This document shows positions 1 to 12,381 of a DNA stretch of 64,000 bases, one piece after another (the first letter of the stretch is position 1; the number at the start of each line of letters is the position of its first letter). The notes under the pieces are model-generated. The model had not been told where the DNA came from and searched no databases. It was given only the letters and a program-made list of their open reading frames with translations. Both the position numbers and the translations under genes were made by a program. Source of the DNA: Scatophagus argus (lineage: Eukaryota > Chordata > Actinopteri > Scatophagidae); assembly GCF_020382885.2 (NCBI RefSeq), contig NC_058504.1, positions 22,867,545 through 22,931,544 on the forward strand, given 5' to 3'.

Positions 1-345
1 TCAGAGGGGGCGGAGATGAAGCCCATGGTGAGTGACAGCGGCGGAGGGGTCGTGGCTAGACAGAGGAGCTCGTCGGAGGAGGTGGGGACGGGACTGGATG
101 GGGGTAGGGGGGAGTGGGAGGAGCTTCAGGAGTTCCAGGTGTACTACCTGCTTGTGGGGGTGCTGGTGGACTGGGTGCTGATGGAGCAGAGCGGCTTCGT
201 CCTCTGTCTCAGTGAGGACATTGTCCTCTTCCTCTGCATCTACCTGCCCACCTCCACCCTCTTCCTGTTTGTCAGCCTGCTGCACACACCAAACTCCGCC
301 TCCTCCGGCACCAGCATCAAATCCGCCGCCGTCACCTCCGCGTGC
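1..345 (+). CDS. C-terminal coding segment of an unrecognised, probably membrane-associated protein (5' end outside window)
   Basis: Frame 1 is open from the first base to a TAA at 343-345, giving about 114 residues. The first half is Gly/Ser/Glu rich and hydrophilic. From about residue 42 (VYYLLVGVLVDW) and again from about residue 66 (a stretch with IVLFLCIYLP and TLFLFVSLL) it is strongly hydrophobic, as expected for one or two C-terminal membrane segments. It ends in a short Ser/Ala-rich tail. GC content is clearly higher than in the following sequence, and a polyadenylation signal (AATAAA) lies about 670 bases after the stop, which supports a real last exon. The ATG at 16 is unlikely to be the true start because the frame is open upstream. 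I do not recognise the family. The opposite strand is also open over 1-420, but its composition is low complexity and it looks like the shadow. Confidence 0.5.
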
Positions 346-1025
346 TAACATACTGATGCATGCTAACTGACACATGCAGACACACGCATACTGTCCCGAG
401 CACGCTGATTGGATGAACACCGATGCATGCTAACCTGCCTCATCATCATCATCTTCGTGATCATAACCATCATCATAACAGCTGCTTCTTCCTCTGTATC
501 TGGATCCAAACTCCTCACTGACTTTCACTTTATTTGTAATTTATTTTTTACTTTTGTATCTTTATATTTTAAATGATTTTTAATAATATTTTTAAAAGTT
601 CTTTTGCAGCTGTGTTTTTCTGTCAGGCCTTATTTTCTCACCATGGTGCTTTGAGGACTCAGCAGATAGTGAACTGAGTGATGAAGTCCTCAGGCTTCTC
701 TTCTTGTGTTTACATGAACATTAATGTTTCTAATTCTGATTCACTGTGCTGTTGCACTCAATTTAACTTGAAAAATTATGTTTCAGACTTCGGGGGAGCT
801 GTTAAAGTTGAGTTTGATTGAAGTTGTTTATTATAAAAGGTGTCTGCTGGGTCCTAACCTCCTGCACTGATAATCTGATGCTATGCTTCTCCAAAATGAT
901 TTTTGAAATAATATCAGACCAGAGGTCATGGAAGGACTTTACATTTGGATACCAGTATTTTTAGACTCAGTATTTTTAAATTTGAGTACTTTTCAGCCAG
1001 CAAAGGAGAAGAAAATAAAGACATC
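346..1025 (+). other. Probable 3' UTR of the left-edge gene with polyadenylation signal
   Basis: AT-rich non-coding sequence follows the TAA. The first canonical AATAAA on the plus strand is at 1014-1019, so transcription of the left-edge gene probably ends shortly after it. A second AATAAA lies near 1336. No coding potential is seen. Confidence 0.4.
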
Positions 1026-4000
1026 TTATTTCCCCACCAGACTTTGGTTCCTTGTTGCATGGAAAAGGTGTAGAAACCACCTTTAGACCTTCTTATTAAG
1101 CAGTTAATCCTGATTCAGATTGTTACTTCTTCAAACAAACCTCTTTTTGGTACACCTGTGACTCTTTTGTCACTAGGTGTTAAAAAAGGACATGATTCAG
1201 TAATTCACAGGAAAAGAAATCCAACATTACAGTAACATCTGAAAAAAAATGTCTCTGTAATGTTTTCTTTTTCCTGCTTCTCGTAATTAATTGATTAATC
1301 ATGTCAGAATGCCTCAAATGTTTTTATTATTTCAAGAATAAAAAACCCTCATTAGGAATGTAGTAATAATGATAGTAACTACACACATACACAACAATAA
1401 ATATCCATTAGAACACATGTGAGAAAACTAAAGCATCCCAGATTCAACCCTAATCCTAACCCACCACAAAGAGATTTTGGCTTTGTCTGTTTTGTGACTC
1501 TTTCAGTTTGGGGTCTTGGACCTATGGAGGAGGGGTGGGGGCTTTACACAAACCTGTGTCCAGGGGCTGTCTCACAGTCTCTTCATGGCAATTGGAAATA
1601 GAAAAGTGTGAATACAAAACCGTTAACTGAGTGATTAAACATGAACAATACTACAAATGTAAAGACCTTCTGTTTGGTGTAGTGCTGGACTCATTACCTC
1701 AAGGTTTCTAAAATCATGTTCCAGCTCTGTCCAGCCTTCTCGTTTCACCACCTGACTACCCACGATCCTTCACTCTCACCTCCATTTCCCTCATAACCTC
1801 CTCATTGTCTCCACCCTGTTTGTTTTCATAAGGAAGAGCCGTGAAACGTATAACGATGTGGACTCGTTTCCTGTTTCAGGCTCCAGGGACGAGTTCAGCT
1901 TGACCAAAATCAGCCAATGGGACTTCTTAAAAAAAGAGACATTCCAAATGTTTATTTTTACCAACGTGTAACATGTTTACTATGGTTTCACTCCAGGGAA
2001 AACAATATTTTAATAAGAAACTGTAAAAACGTAACAATGTAATGAAGCACTTTATATTGAAGCGCTGCAGATTTTAAACTGGCTGATGCATTTTTTCGTA
2101 GTGATGTCCTTTTTTATAAAACTAAAACATCTCGTCTCACTCTGAACGCATCGTCTCAGCTCACGCGTGAGTTCTAAACAGTTTCAGAAAAGCGAGTTTT
2201 TCCTCTTTTTTATCATTGTTTTTGTTCTGGAGACGAGCTACGGACACAAGACACCGACACAAACTCCTCACCTGGACTCCATGTTGGATCGGAAGCGCTG
2301 TGATGTCATCAGAGGGGTGGAGTCTGTTGATAAGTGGAGCAGCAGCCATAAAGCTCCATATCTGATTGGTGGATGAGATCTGTGCAATCACCTGGTGTCA
2401 GGTCAGAGTCAAAGGTTAGATAAATTCTGCTGCAGCTTCCTGCTTCAGTTGGTCAGCTGATCAGGTTTCATGTGTATGTGAGAGAGTGATGGGACGCACT
2501 GCAAGCAGATCGATCACTACATTTGATTGATTAGTTTATATTATATCGATTAGATCAAACCGGATACAGTTTGACTCATGCAGATGTCTCCATTCAGTGG
2601 TCTGTTCACGTTAGGATGAATCTTTTGCTGAGTTGACGGTTCTGGTTTACATTGTCAAACGCGTTTTGAGTGGATGCTGCCACAGATGTCACAGACTTAA
2701 GACTTAACTAGCGCTTGACTGGTGCTTGAAACCTGTTAGTACTTAGTGAGGATTTATGAAAAACATTACATGCAAAATTAGTGAAATTATGAACAAAGAG
2801 AATATAGAGAGAAGTGCTGGTGTAAAAATCTAAGTTCATGTTCAAAAATAAAAATACATTCTATGAAACTACTTAAATTAACAGAACAGAAAGTATCACT
2901 CCAGTATCGGAGCATGGATTGGTTTACAGAGTAAACGGCACGCTTTGGGCCACTAGCGGATTATTAAGCAGAGCTGAGATCATAGAAACAAAATCCGGTG
3001 TCACTGGAATAGGAATCTGATTGACTATTGATGGCTGATGAGGGCCTCTTCAACAGTTCACATTTCAATGACGTGTTGCTCGCAGTGCGATGCCTGTTTC
3101 AGACTCCATGTTGGATGTGTCATCATGTGAGCGGAGCCTCTGCTCACCACACATTAGCATAAATGGGGCTCTACACAAACTGCTACAATCTGCAGGGTGA
3201 GGATCATGTGACCAGGGGGAGCCAAGCTAGGACTAATCTGCTAGCATGTTTACGTCCAGCCTCCAGCTGTCCACTGCTGTTGGCAGATTATCTATAACCC
3301 ACACTTGATGATGTTTCTGTTTGAAAAATGGAAACATTTCAGCATGACTGAAGTTAGCTGTTAAGCTTGTCCAGTTCATTATCTGGCATTTCTACAGACA
3401 GAGTGGCTGAAAGTCATTTGCTGGATGACAGCTACACAGAAGCTGTCCTCCCATCCAACTGATCTTCTGACTTTTCATCCAGTGCCATCACGTTGTCAGT
3501 ATCTTAACGTGCATAAGAATTTATTTTATCACCGAACAGATTGAAAAGCTAATGATATTCCCATCAGCTGCACATTGTGTTTACTGCTAACTGGCTAATG
3601 TTAGCATGCTAACATACTATGGATGCAAAACATGGTAAACATGATACCTGCTAAACATCAGCATGTTAGTAGTGACATTGTGGATGTGTGAACTAGCCTT
3701 TAGACTACTTCTGTCTTTGTCAGTCACATGGTCTCACCTTGCAGGTCATAGCAGTCCACTGAGTTTCCCCGTGGTGGATGGGTTCAAAATGCTTTGTTGT
3801 GACAGGGAGTCTGTCACCAGAATCAATGTCCCATCAGCTGATGGGTGATGAAGATGACTGACAGACAAATGGCACCTGGATCCAACTTCCTGTCCTGAAG
3901 TTCAAACTTCCACAACATAAAGTCAGAAAATCCAGAGAAGGTTGTAGATGTGTGAGCAAAGCTTCCTGAGGAGTTGACAGCTGAGTTCAGACAGTCAGCA

Positions 4001-7000
4001 ATAAAACAAACTGCATCTTGTGACCACATCAACAACAACAAGTCTTCCTGCTTCTGTTCCTTCAACATATTCCAGGTGAAAAGTTTGACAACTAACGAAT
4101 TGTCTCAGACAGGAAGTTGAATGTCTGAGGAGTAATGTTCAGCATCAGCTATTGTCCAACACGAGGCAACTGATTTGGCAACCTAAGAGAAGGGTCAACT
4201 CCTTTGTGATTGATCTGTGTGACCAAATACTGTCAAGTCAGTGTCCGTGAGCTGTAGTTAAAGAAACAACTGCAAGTGGACCTTTTGAGTAGTTTTGGCA
4301 ACACTTCCAGAAACAGAACATCAACCGAACAGAAATCGATTCTTGGTGACTAAATGCTGACATGTCCTGTTGCCCATCCTCATTGCCCAACATGTTGCCT
4401 TGTTCTTCTTCAGGTTGAACTGTGTCAGGTTGAGTCCAAACATCCACCCTCCAGACTTTTAGTTTGAACCTTCACAGACAACAGTCACACCATGACAAAA
4501 TGAGTTTCCACAGAGAGTAACATAAGTTTTTATTTCTTCTTCATTTTTTTTAATTTGATGGAAATCAAATCTGCAGATTATAACAGATTTATCCAAATCC
4601 AGCCTGGTAATACTGAAGAATCAGTCTTCTATGCAGCGGCAGAGTAGCTCAGTGTGAAGAGCTGCTGCTTCTTAATGTTTTGCCCATTCTTATTTTAAAT
4701 GTTTCCTTAATGGAAATTCTGAATGTTACTGAACACAGAAACTCAGGACTCTCCTGGATCATGTAGCCACCATCACACAGTTCTGACCATCAGTTTGAAT
4801 TTACATTTTTTGTCTCTAAATACCCATTGAGGCTCACCTACTGTTGCTATGGATTAGAAGCCAGTCAGAGGCGAAAATCCGACTCGTGGCAAATTTTATG
4901 AGTGATGAATTAATAGAAGTCTCACTCGTGGCAAATTTTATGAGTGATGAATTAATAGAAGTCTCACTGTCAATTTGGCACATTTGGCACTTGTGGTACT
5001 GCCACTAAAAAGTATAGCAAAACAGCTGACGATTTAAATATGTGGGATTAATCAAGTTAAAAAATGAATTAGTGCAGCTTTAAGTCTGGATGTTTGGGTT
5101 CAGCCTCACAGTGATGGTTTAATCAGCTATGATGGAGTTGGTTCAAACACTGACTGTTCATGTGATGATGAACATTGTTCTGTGTGCAGTTTTAAATTAA
5201 TGTTCTGTCCTGACACGCAACGGGTACAGCTGATGTGTTTGTGTGTTTAGAGGATGTACGGTTTTCAGGCTGCAACTGTTCCCATCATCCTTCTGTCAGC
5301 GAAACACATCCTTCACTTCAAAACACAAACCAGTCAGAGAGTTTCAGCAGCATGAAGAAAAACTGAAAAGCTTCTCTAAAAATCTGACCTAATAGCAGAT
5401 CTAAGAGCTGATTAAAAAGACCACACAGGATCCTGCTGAGTTTAGAGACAGAAAACAAATCTCTTCATGTAGTTTTCTTCTGTGCAGAAACTCTAGACGT
5501 CACTCTGATATTTAGCTTTGAAAATATTAAGAGCATGTAAGTTTAAAAGCTGTTGACAGTGGTCACAGGACGCGGTGCTCCGAGCATGTTAACTAATTGC
5601 ACTAAAGATGGAGTTCATTCAGCACTGACATCAGTTTGAAGTAGCTGTAATGTATTTTAGATGAACGGTGTCTGTAGCTCAGATATTAGCTCAGAGCGCA
5701 CGCGCACACACACACACTTCAATTCATGTTCAAACACCCCAAAAAGAAAACAATTTTAGAGCAATCAGTGGAAATGTTTAAATCCTGCTTCTCAGATAAC
5801 GTGCCGACTGCAGGAACTGAAGAGCTTCATCCCAATATCAGATATAAATGTTATTATTTTGTTTGAGAAATTACTGTAAATTACAATCCTCTGAACCTTC
5901 TAATAATCATCGCTAATAATTTTCTAAGAGGTTTCCTGAAAAGAAATACTGGCATATGGTTTGGTAGGCTACTAATTCTAAAAGTGACCTGGGTATTTTG
6001 TTGAAAGTGAACCTCAGTTTTTCTCAAGTAAATATTTATTATTCACTTACTATTAAAAACCTAATTCTTTGTGGATGTTGAATTGTGTGGTTGACTGTAG
6101 GCAGATTTTCACCTTTCTGAATGTTCAGCCAACCCGCTGCTCTAAAATACCTTGGTACACAGCAATAAATTGGAAAATAATCAGTTGAAAGTGTAATTAT
6201 TCACGCTCTGCACTTCTTAAATATTTACTAAATTATATGGTTCTTTCCAGGAAAATTCTTTGAAGTTATTAGGAAATAAGTCTTGTTCTGAAGTGAAATC
6301 ACTTCTAATGTCAAATTTTTCTATTGATTGACTAAATTGACCAATCTACATAGATACCAATGACTAATAACTAGTATGTTGGTCTCTGGGGAAATTCTTC
6401 TGGTGTAATACCATGAGTGGCAACTGGGCAAAATTAGAAGTAAAACTTAAATATTAAAAGCTTAAATACCATTATACAATATTGTGATATTTTCTTGAAA
6501 CATAATTTACTACCTTCCAGAGTGAATTATTAAACAGCATAATTAATTATCAGTTCAGGTATGTCATCCATATTACCTCTTTTACTCTTCACTCTAAACG
6601 CATCAGTTATTCGCATGCTAATGTTAGCCTCATCAATGTTCTCTGATGACTTTCAGGTACCCGATGATTTATTCTAAAAATTCAGGCTCTTACAATTAAA
6701 CTTCTCATCTCCTCTGTCACCTGCTGGCCAATTATCTGTTTCATTCACCAAATGCAACCAATCAGCATTCAGAGAAGCTCCACACGTTGAAAATGTTGCA
6801 TGGACAGGTGAGCCATGCATTAGGAGTGCTCCAATCAGAATGTTTAAACAGATTATTGATCCAATATTTTCATAATCACACACAAATCACTGATTGGTTC
6901 AAACAGGATCAATCAGTCTCTAATCACTGAGCAGTTTTAATCAGTAGGTGAGTAATATTTTAGTAGTTCATTCACCGGGTTTAGGGTATGACATCATAGC

Positions 7001-7339
7001 TGACATCATTAGAGTGTCTTCCTGTGGTTGGCTGATTGTGTCAAAAGTAAACTTGGTAAGAAGCTGCTGCAGTCTCAGAGTCTGACTCTGAGTTCGCTCA
7101 TTGTGTGGAGAAGGAAAACTCTCCAACAACAAAAAATGATTTTAGAAGCTTGCTAAAAGCTAGAAAAAGCCTGTTAGCTGCGTTAGCTTCTAGCATGTTA
7201 ACATAGGCCTTGGAGTTTGCTAGCACCCTAAAGAAGCTTCCAATCTGCGTCCCAATGCCGCCACTGTCGGTCTCTTAGCCGTGGGGGTCTACCTCACATT
7301 GATCTTCTGTCCATGGCCACATAGCCATAAATGTATGAT
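1026..7339. other. Intergenic region, no gene seen
   Basis: AT-rich sequence without convincing exons. Reading frames here are short and match no protein I recognise. It holds a 42-bp tandem duplication (4882-4965, listed separately) and a short (CA)n run near 5703-5718. Confidence 0.5.
4882..4965. repeat. Direct tandem duplication, 42-bp unit, two copies
   Basis: The unit starting ACTCGTGGCAAATTTTATGA at 4882 is repeated without visible change from 4924. The short flanking match CTCACT continues past the second copy. Identity of the copies implies a recent duplication. Confidence 0.9.
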
Positions 7340-7462
7340 CACCTGGACTAGAACTAATTAAAGAGTTTGGTTTAGACGTGCTCTAATTGGAAAGTGTCAT
7401 GAGATAACTCTTGTTGCGAATTGGCGCTACATAAATAAACTGAACTGAATTGAATTGAACTA
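7340..7462 (+). repeat. L2-type LINE/SINE 3' tail fragment
   Basis: The segment carries the features AAAGAGTTTGGTTTAGACGT, GAATTGGCGCTACATAAATA and a terminal run of GAATT/TGAAC repeats. The same family is seen in the opposite orientation at 12650-12860 and 19541-19660. These are the conserved 3' ends of fish L2-like retroposons. Confidence 0.65.
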
Positions 7463-7465
7463 GAC

Positions 7466-7524
7466 AGCTTTTAAAAGCTTTAAAAGACAGCTGTGACAGC
7501 TGTCTTTTAAAGCTTTTAAAAGCT
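7466..7524. repeat. Perfect hairpin: 28-bp inverted arms with 3-base loop
   Basis: The left arm 7466-7493 is exactly complementary to the right arm 7497-7524, leaving the loop TGA at 7494-7496. The arms are AT rich (AGCTTTTAAAAGC repeats) and end in GACAGCTG next to the loop. CTAG sits just outside on both sides. It directly follows the L2-type tail at 7340-7462. It may be a foldback element end or a local palindromic duplication. Confidence 0.9.
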
Positions 7525-8589
7525 TTAAACTAGTTCCAGTTTATACCCTTGTGAAATTTATGGTGCTGGAAGCTTGGTGATGAAGAGACTACTTGTGGCG
7601 AGCTAACTGCTAACATGCCAACCAACCAGCAAAATATCTAGCATTAGCAATTCATAATAGCTCTCCACGGATTTTTGATTTTTAAAACCTTTGATAAAGT
7701 CATTAATAATCAGTAATGGTCAGTAATGGCCCAATTGACTGGTGCATCCATATCTGTGGTGCATTCACTTTTTGCATTCATTTTTCTGACTTAAACGTTT
7801 TGGTTGTCATGGTGCATTTTGAATAAATCACTCTCAATCTGAGGACTGTTTTTAAGCTTCCTGCAGCCCTGATCAGAGCGGATGAAGGGCCAATGGTGTA
7901 GAGAAGCTGATCCAGAACAAGTTGCATGTCCATTTCTGCTTTTTATCACTGTGTATCATTTTCATAAAGTGTGAATAATCTGCTGTTAGATTCACAGGAC
8001 TAAAACTCGAGTTACCTGATAGATGCCTCAGTTTCAGATTAATGACTCTTAAATTTGTCTTCACACAAGGGACAGCTACATAGCAAAAAGAAGTTAAGAC
8101 TTTAGGCTGACAAGAGTTTAACTGTCAGGTGTAACACTAGTGTTTAGGGTTTCTCTGCAGTGAAAAGTTGTTTGTAACATTAAAGAACTTTTTCTTTTGT
8201 TCTGGGTTGACTTTTTTATATTTATCATTTCTTATGTATATTTGTTTTTTAAGAAAATAATAAAACGGAAAATTTTAAATCTGTGCCTGGTATCTTCTAT
8301 GTGAATGACAGAATGTTTGTGTTTTAGTGAGATATTTTTCATGTTATGAAATTTTTTATGATTAATTAAGTAATACCTTACACTCTCAACTGGTGATGTC
8401 TTCAAATGTCTTGTTCTGTCAAAACAACAGTTTTACTGTTTTATAAATCAGAAAAAACTGACACGAGAATTTTTTAGTACTTTTTTAGTACTTTTCCTGA
8501 AAACTTAAATTGCAAATATAAACCGTATCCTCCATCGCAATAGGATAACAAATTTACAGAGTGCCCTTTGAATGTAATTCTGAAAGGGT

Positions 8590-10100
8590 GAAGGAGCTGC
8601 GATTTCAGTACAAGTAAGTGTTCAGTTAGCTATGGCACTGTACTATATACATATTATTGTCTTGTTCAATGGCATCACATTACATATGCAACATAATGAA
8701 TGTTAGTGAAGAATGCATACATTGTACTCCACAGCATAGGCCTGTCTCTTTGAAGCACTTACAAAAGTATATCTGTCTAATTGCAGAGAATGTTTGAACT
8801 GGATGCCATGGAGAGACCCCATGAATTGATTTTTGTTCATGAAGCTGGCTTCAATCTCATCAAGAGAAGAAGGAGAGGCAGGAACATAATTGGCCAGCGA
8901 GCCATTGTTGAAGTACCTGGCCAGCATGGTGGTAATGTAACACTGTGTGCTGCTATAAGCAACCGAGGTGTTCTTCACCATCATGCCATATAACTGGGGC
9001 CATATAACACCCAGCAGGAACAGGAGATGAGCGACCTATTTATGTTATAGTTTGAGACCATGTTAGTTTTCACCACGCTGTCCAAGTCAGAGAATAAGAT
9101 AAGAACTTTATTGATCCCGCAGGAAATTTCTGTGCCAGGGTTGCAATATCAAGAAGTATCCAAAAGTAGAAAGTAATTTCCCCACAAAATATAATAGTAT
9201 ATGAAAAAATAACTGATGAGATGTAGATAGATAACGGCAGATAAGGTGCAGAATGGCAATGGATGCGGTGCGGATACAATCTTAAAGTGTTAATTGTAGT
9301 GCAGGATAAACTGTTTTGTCTTATGTGGAGAAAGGGGATGAGTTGAAGAGTTTGATAGCCACAGGGAGGAAGAACTTCCTGTGGTGTTCTGTGGAGCACC
9401 TCAGTGGTCTCGGTCTACGACTGAAGGTACTGCAGTAGGACTCCAGTGTGGCATGCAGGGGGTGTGACTTGTTGTTGAGGATGTTGAGCAGTTTCCTCAG
9501 CATCCTCTGCTCAGACACCTCTGCCAGAGACTGCAGTTCCACTCCCAGGACAGAGCCAGCTCTCCTGATGAGCTTATCGAGCCTGTTGGTATCAGCTGTC
9601 TTCACCCTGCTGCTCCAGCACACCACAGTGTAGAAGATGACAGTGAGGACCACTGAGTGGTAGAACATCTGCAGCATTGTCCTGCAGGCATTAAAAGACC
9701 CGAGTTTCCTCAGGAGGAAAAGGGGACTCTGCCTTTTCTTGTAGAGGGCATTGGTGTTGACTGTCCAGTTCAGTTTATTGTCTATGTGGACCAGTAGATA
9801 CTTGTAGCAGTCCACAATTTTAACCAGAATTTCATTAACCTATACTTGCCACCGTACTCTCCCTTCCTTAATGCAGTAGAGAAGTTTTTCTCCACTAGGA
9901 GATGGAAGGTGTATGAGCGACAGCCCTACACCAGGCTTAATCTTCTTGAGGCCATGGGACTAGCCTGTGATGACATTGGCGAGGAGATGTGTCAGGGCTG
10001 GGTATGGCACACTAGGGGTTTCCCCTCCCGTTGCCTGGCAAGGGATGTGGATGAAGTGCTGTGGCCTGACCCGGCCCAAAGACAGGATGATGCTCAATGA
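8590..10100 (+). pseudogene. Decayed DDE transposase (IS630/Tc1-like superfamily) with an intron, interrupted by a LINE
   Basis: Two separated pieces of one transposase are visible. The first (8785-9005) begins RMFELDAMERPHE after a splice-like CAG, runs through FVHEAGFN and RRRRGRNIIGQRA to SNRGVLHHHA, and then hits a stop. The second (about 9845-10100) begins LPPYSPFLNAVEKFF and ends DVDEVLWPDPAQRQD. Upstream, AAGGAGCTGCGATTTCAGTA followed by CAAGTAAGT near 8610 could be the preceding exon and donor. The usual D of FVDEAGF is H here, the middle of the catalytic domain is missing, and the copy is non-functional. An opposite-strand LINE end sits between the two pieces. It is a transposon gene, not a host gene. 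Confidence 0.7.
9088..9820 (-). mobile_element. 5'-truncated Rex1/CR1-like LINE: C-terminal reverse transcriptase and 3' UTR
   Basis: The minus strand encodes the C-terminal part of a non-LTR reverse transcriptase: YKYLLVHIDNKLNW, LYKKRQSPLFLLRKLGSF, the thumb-like stretch with TVVCWSSR, and RSTEHHRKFFLPVAIKLFNS-type C-terminal sequence. After the stop, the 3' UTR ends in GGGATCAATAAAGTTCTTAT followed by short TATCT-like repeats near 9088, a hallmark of this LINE group. No catalytic FADD motif is present because the copy is 5' truncated. It lies inside the remains of a DDE transposase. Confidence 0.75.
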
Positions 10101-11950
10101 AGCTCAGTGATCGTTATTTGGTTTTTCTTGGTTTGTTTGTTCTTTTTTAGAACCTTTTTTTTTTTTTTTTTACCTTTAACCAGTACATTATAGGCTGTAC
10201 ACTTTCATTTGTATTTGTAAATTTTTCCACAGTACCTATTATACTATAGTTTGAATGCAGAGTAAAAGCTTTGAAATCTTTTTTGTCTTTATTTTTGGAG
10301 ATACAAAATGCATATGTTATACTTTATTGTGACCAATAAACATTTCTCCATAAACAAAATGCCTTGACCACTGTGTTTTCATTTTTTTTGGTGTAGTGTC
10401 TAATGACTGCTCAGCACTTTTTCTATTTTGTCCGATTTGTGCAAGATCTGACAACATTGTTCAGTTTTGAGCACATGTAAAACTATTTTGAGGTGATGGT
10501 ATGATTTTGCAAAAAGAATCAGAGGTTTTGTGAATGTAGTTTGAGCATAAAGTTTTGTGTTTAGAATTCTGAGAAAAGAACAGGAGGATTCAAAAACAAC
10601 TGTGGAAAAACTGTAATGGTTTAGCCCTAAATAAAATATGGTTCTATTCTTCAGTGAACTGATCTATTATTATTATTTTTTCTCTCTCTTCTTCTCTCTT
10701 GTTGTGAAATATTAATTAATTAATTAATTAATATATTAATAAAAATTAATATATTATTTTACAAAATCATTGTATCTCATTTAAGAATTGTATGAATGTA
10801 GTTAATACAGATATTAGTCAAGTCAAAATGTTTAATAATTTGGTTTGGAATAGTTGTAAACCCAAAGTCAGAACCATCTTGACGGCCCTGCAGAACACAG
10901 TCCACTAAATGGGCACAACAGATTCCTGCTGCGTGGTTAAAACTGGACAGAGCAGTTTGTAGATTATTTTGCCTGTTCCATTTATTTTTTTTGGAAAATT
11001 TTTGGTTTCATATATGATACCAGAAGATGACTGTATTTAAAAATAAATCTGTGACAAGACTGTGACAATGTTTGCCACAACTTAGAGCTAAAAAGCAGAC
11101 AAAACACAACAAAACTGTGTTTTTTAGCTTTAGATGCTGAACTAAACACAAATAAAATTGGCTAAATATGGACTGCAGAAACAGTCAAAAAGTGAAATTT
11201 GCACTGACAACACCGGGTGAAAATTTGCTTCAGTCTGACTCCTCTGTGGCTTTCTGTTAAACACAGGCCACTTTTAAGCTAGCAAGTCATTTGACTTTAC
11301 CCCAAAAGTAACAAACAAAACGACATCAAGCCACAGTCATAACATCACAATCAAAAAGTAAAGCATGAAGACTACATGACACTGCAACACTATTTATATA
11401 GATGGCAGTAGTAGAGGTTTATCTTTCCATTATTATCAATGTTTTCGTCCGCGCAGGCTGACACAGTTCAGTGTCTTCAGGTATCAAACCCGTGAGACAT
11501 TTATGCTTACAAACGTTTTAGACAGTTTCATACCTGCAGCGTTTTGTGTGTGAGTTCACAGTCAGTTTAAAGATTTAGTTTAGTGTTGAGTTACGCTGCT
11601 TATTTTCAGTGTAATATTGTTGTTGTGAATACTTGCTAGCTAGCATAGCAAATGGCTAAAGATGTTCTTCTGGTCTTTTGCCAGTCCTTTGCACAGTTTC
11701 AGGTGCATCAGCACCTCTTTCTGGACTGGAGGAGGGTGGACCCTGATTTCCCGCAGCCCAGAAAACAAAGAGGGATTCAGGTTTTTGACCAACAGAGACA
11801 GATATGTGACCTAATGTAACTGAAATCCAAAGTCCAAATTCTCATCTGAATTTTTTCTTATTTGCACAGTGGCCCCTGGGGTCTGCTAAGAAAACTGCTG
11901 ACAAATCTGTGATACAGACCTTGCCCATGTCTGCATATTACTATTTGTTA
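10101..11950. other. Intergenic region, no gene seen
   Basis: AT-rich sequence with a T run near 10155-10172, a (TTAA) and (ATT)n patch near 10660-10745, and no reading frame with recognisable protein similarity. Confidence 0.5.
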
Positions 11951-12381
11951 TAAGACCTAATTTTTGCTATTATTTTTTATTTTCTCATTCTAATTCTGGA
12001 TGTGATTATTATTATGTGACAGACTGGAATATGCAGACATATTATAGTGGAATCAGTATGAATGTTATAATATTTGGTTACAATGGTCAAAATAAATAGC
12101 TCTGAATTAAAATGAGTAACCAAGAACAGATTTACATGTGAACATTGTTTCTCATCAGTTGAACCCAAAGGGCCTTCGTAAGAACATAGAAACGTAGCCT
12201 TAGTTATACTATAGTGTGATGAGTTCAGTGTCAAAGTAACTGTTTAGTGTTGTCTTTACACTCGAGTTTAGGATTAAACTGAAGTTCAGTTGGTGCAACA
12301 GCTTTAGTTTTGTGGTAAGAAGCAACCATGTGTTGAGTGTCAGCAGCTAAAAAGTTTCTGAAAATAAACTCTTTGCAGTCA
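11950..12381 (-). other. tbc1d2: Probable 3' UTR of tbc1d2
   Basis: This follows the tbc1d2 stop codon on the minus strand. An AATAAA-like signal on the minus strand lies at about 11970-11976 in an A-rich stretch. No coding potential is seen. Confidence 0.4.
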
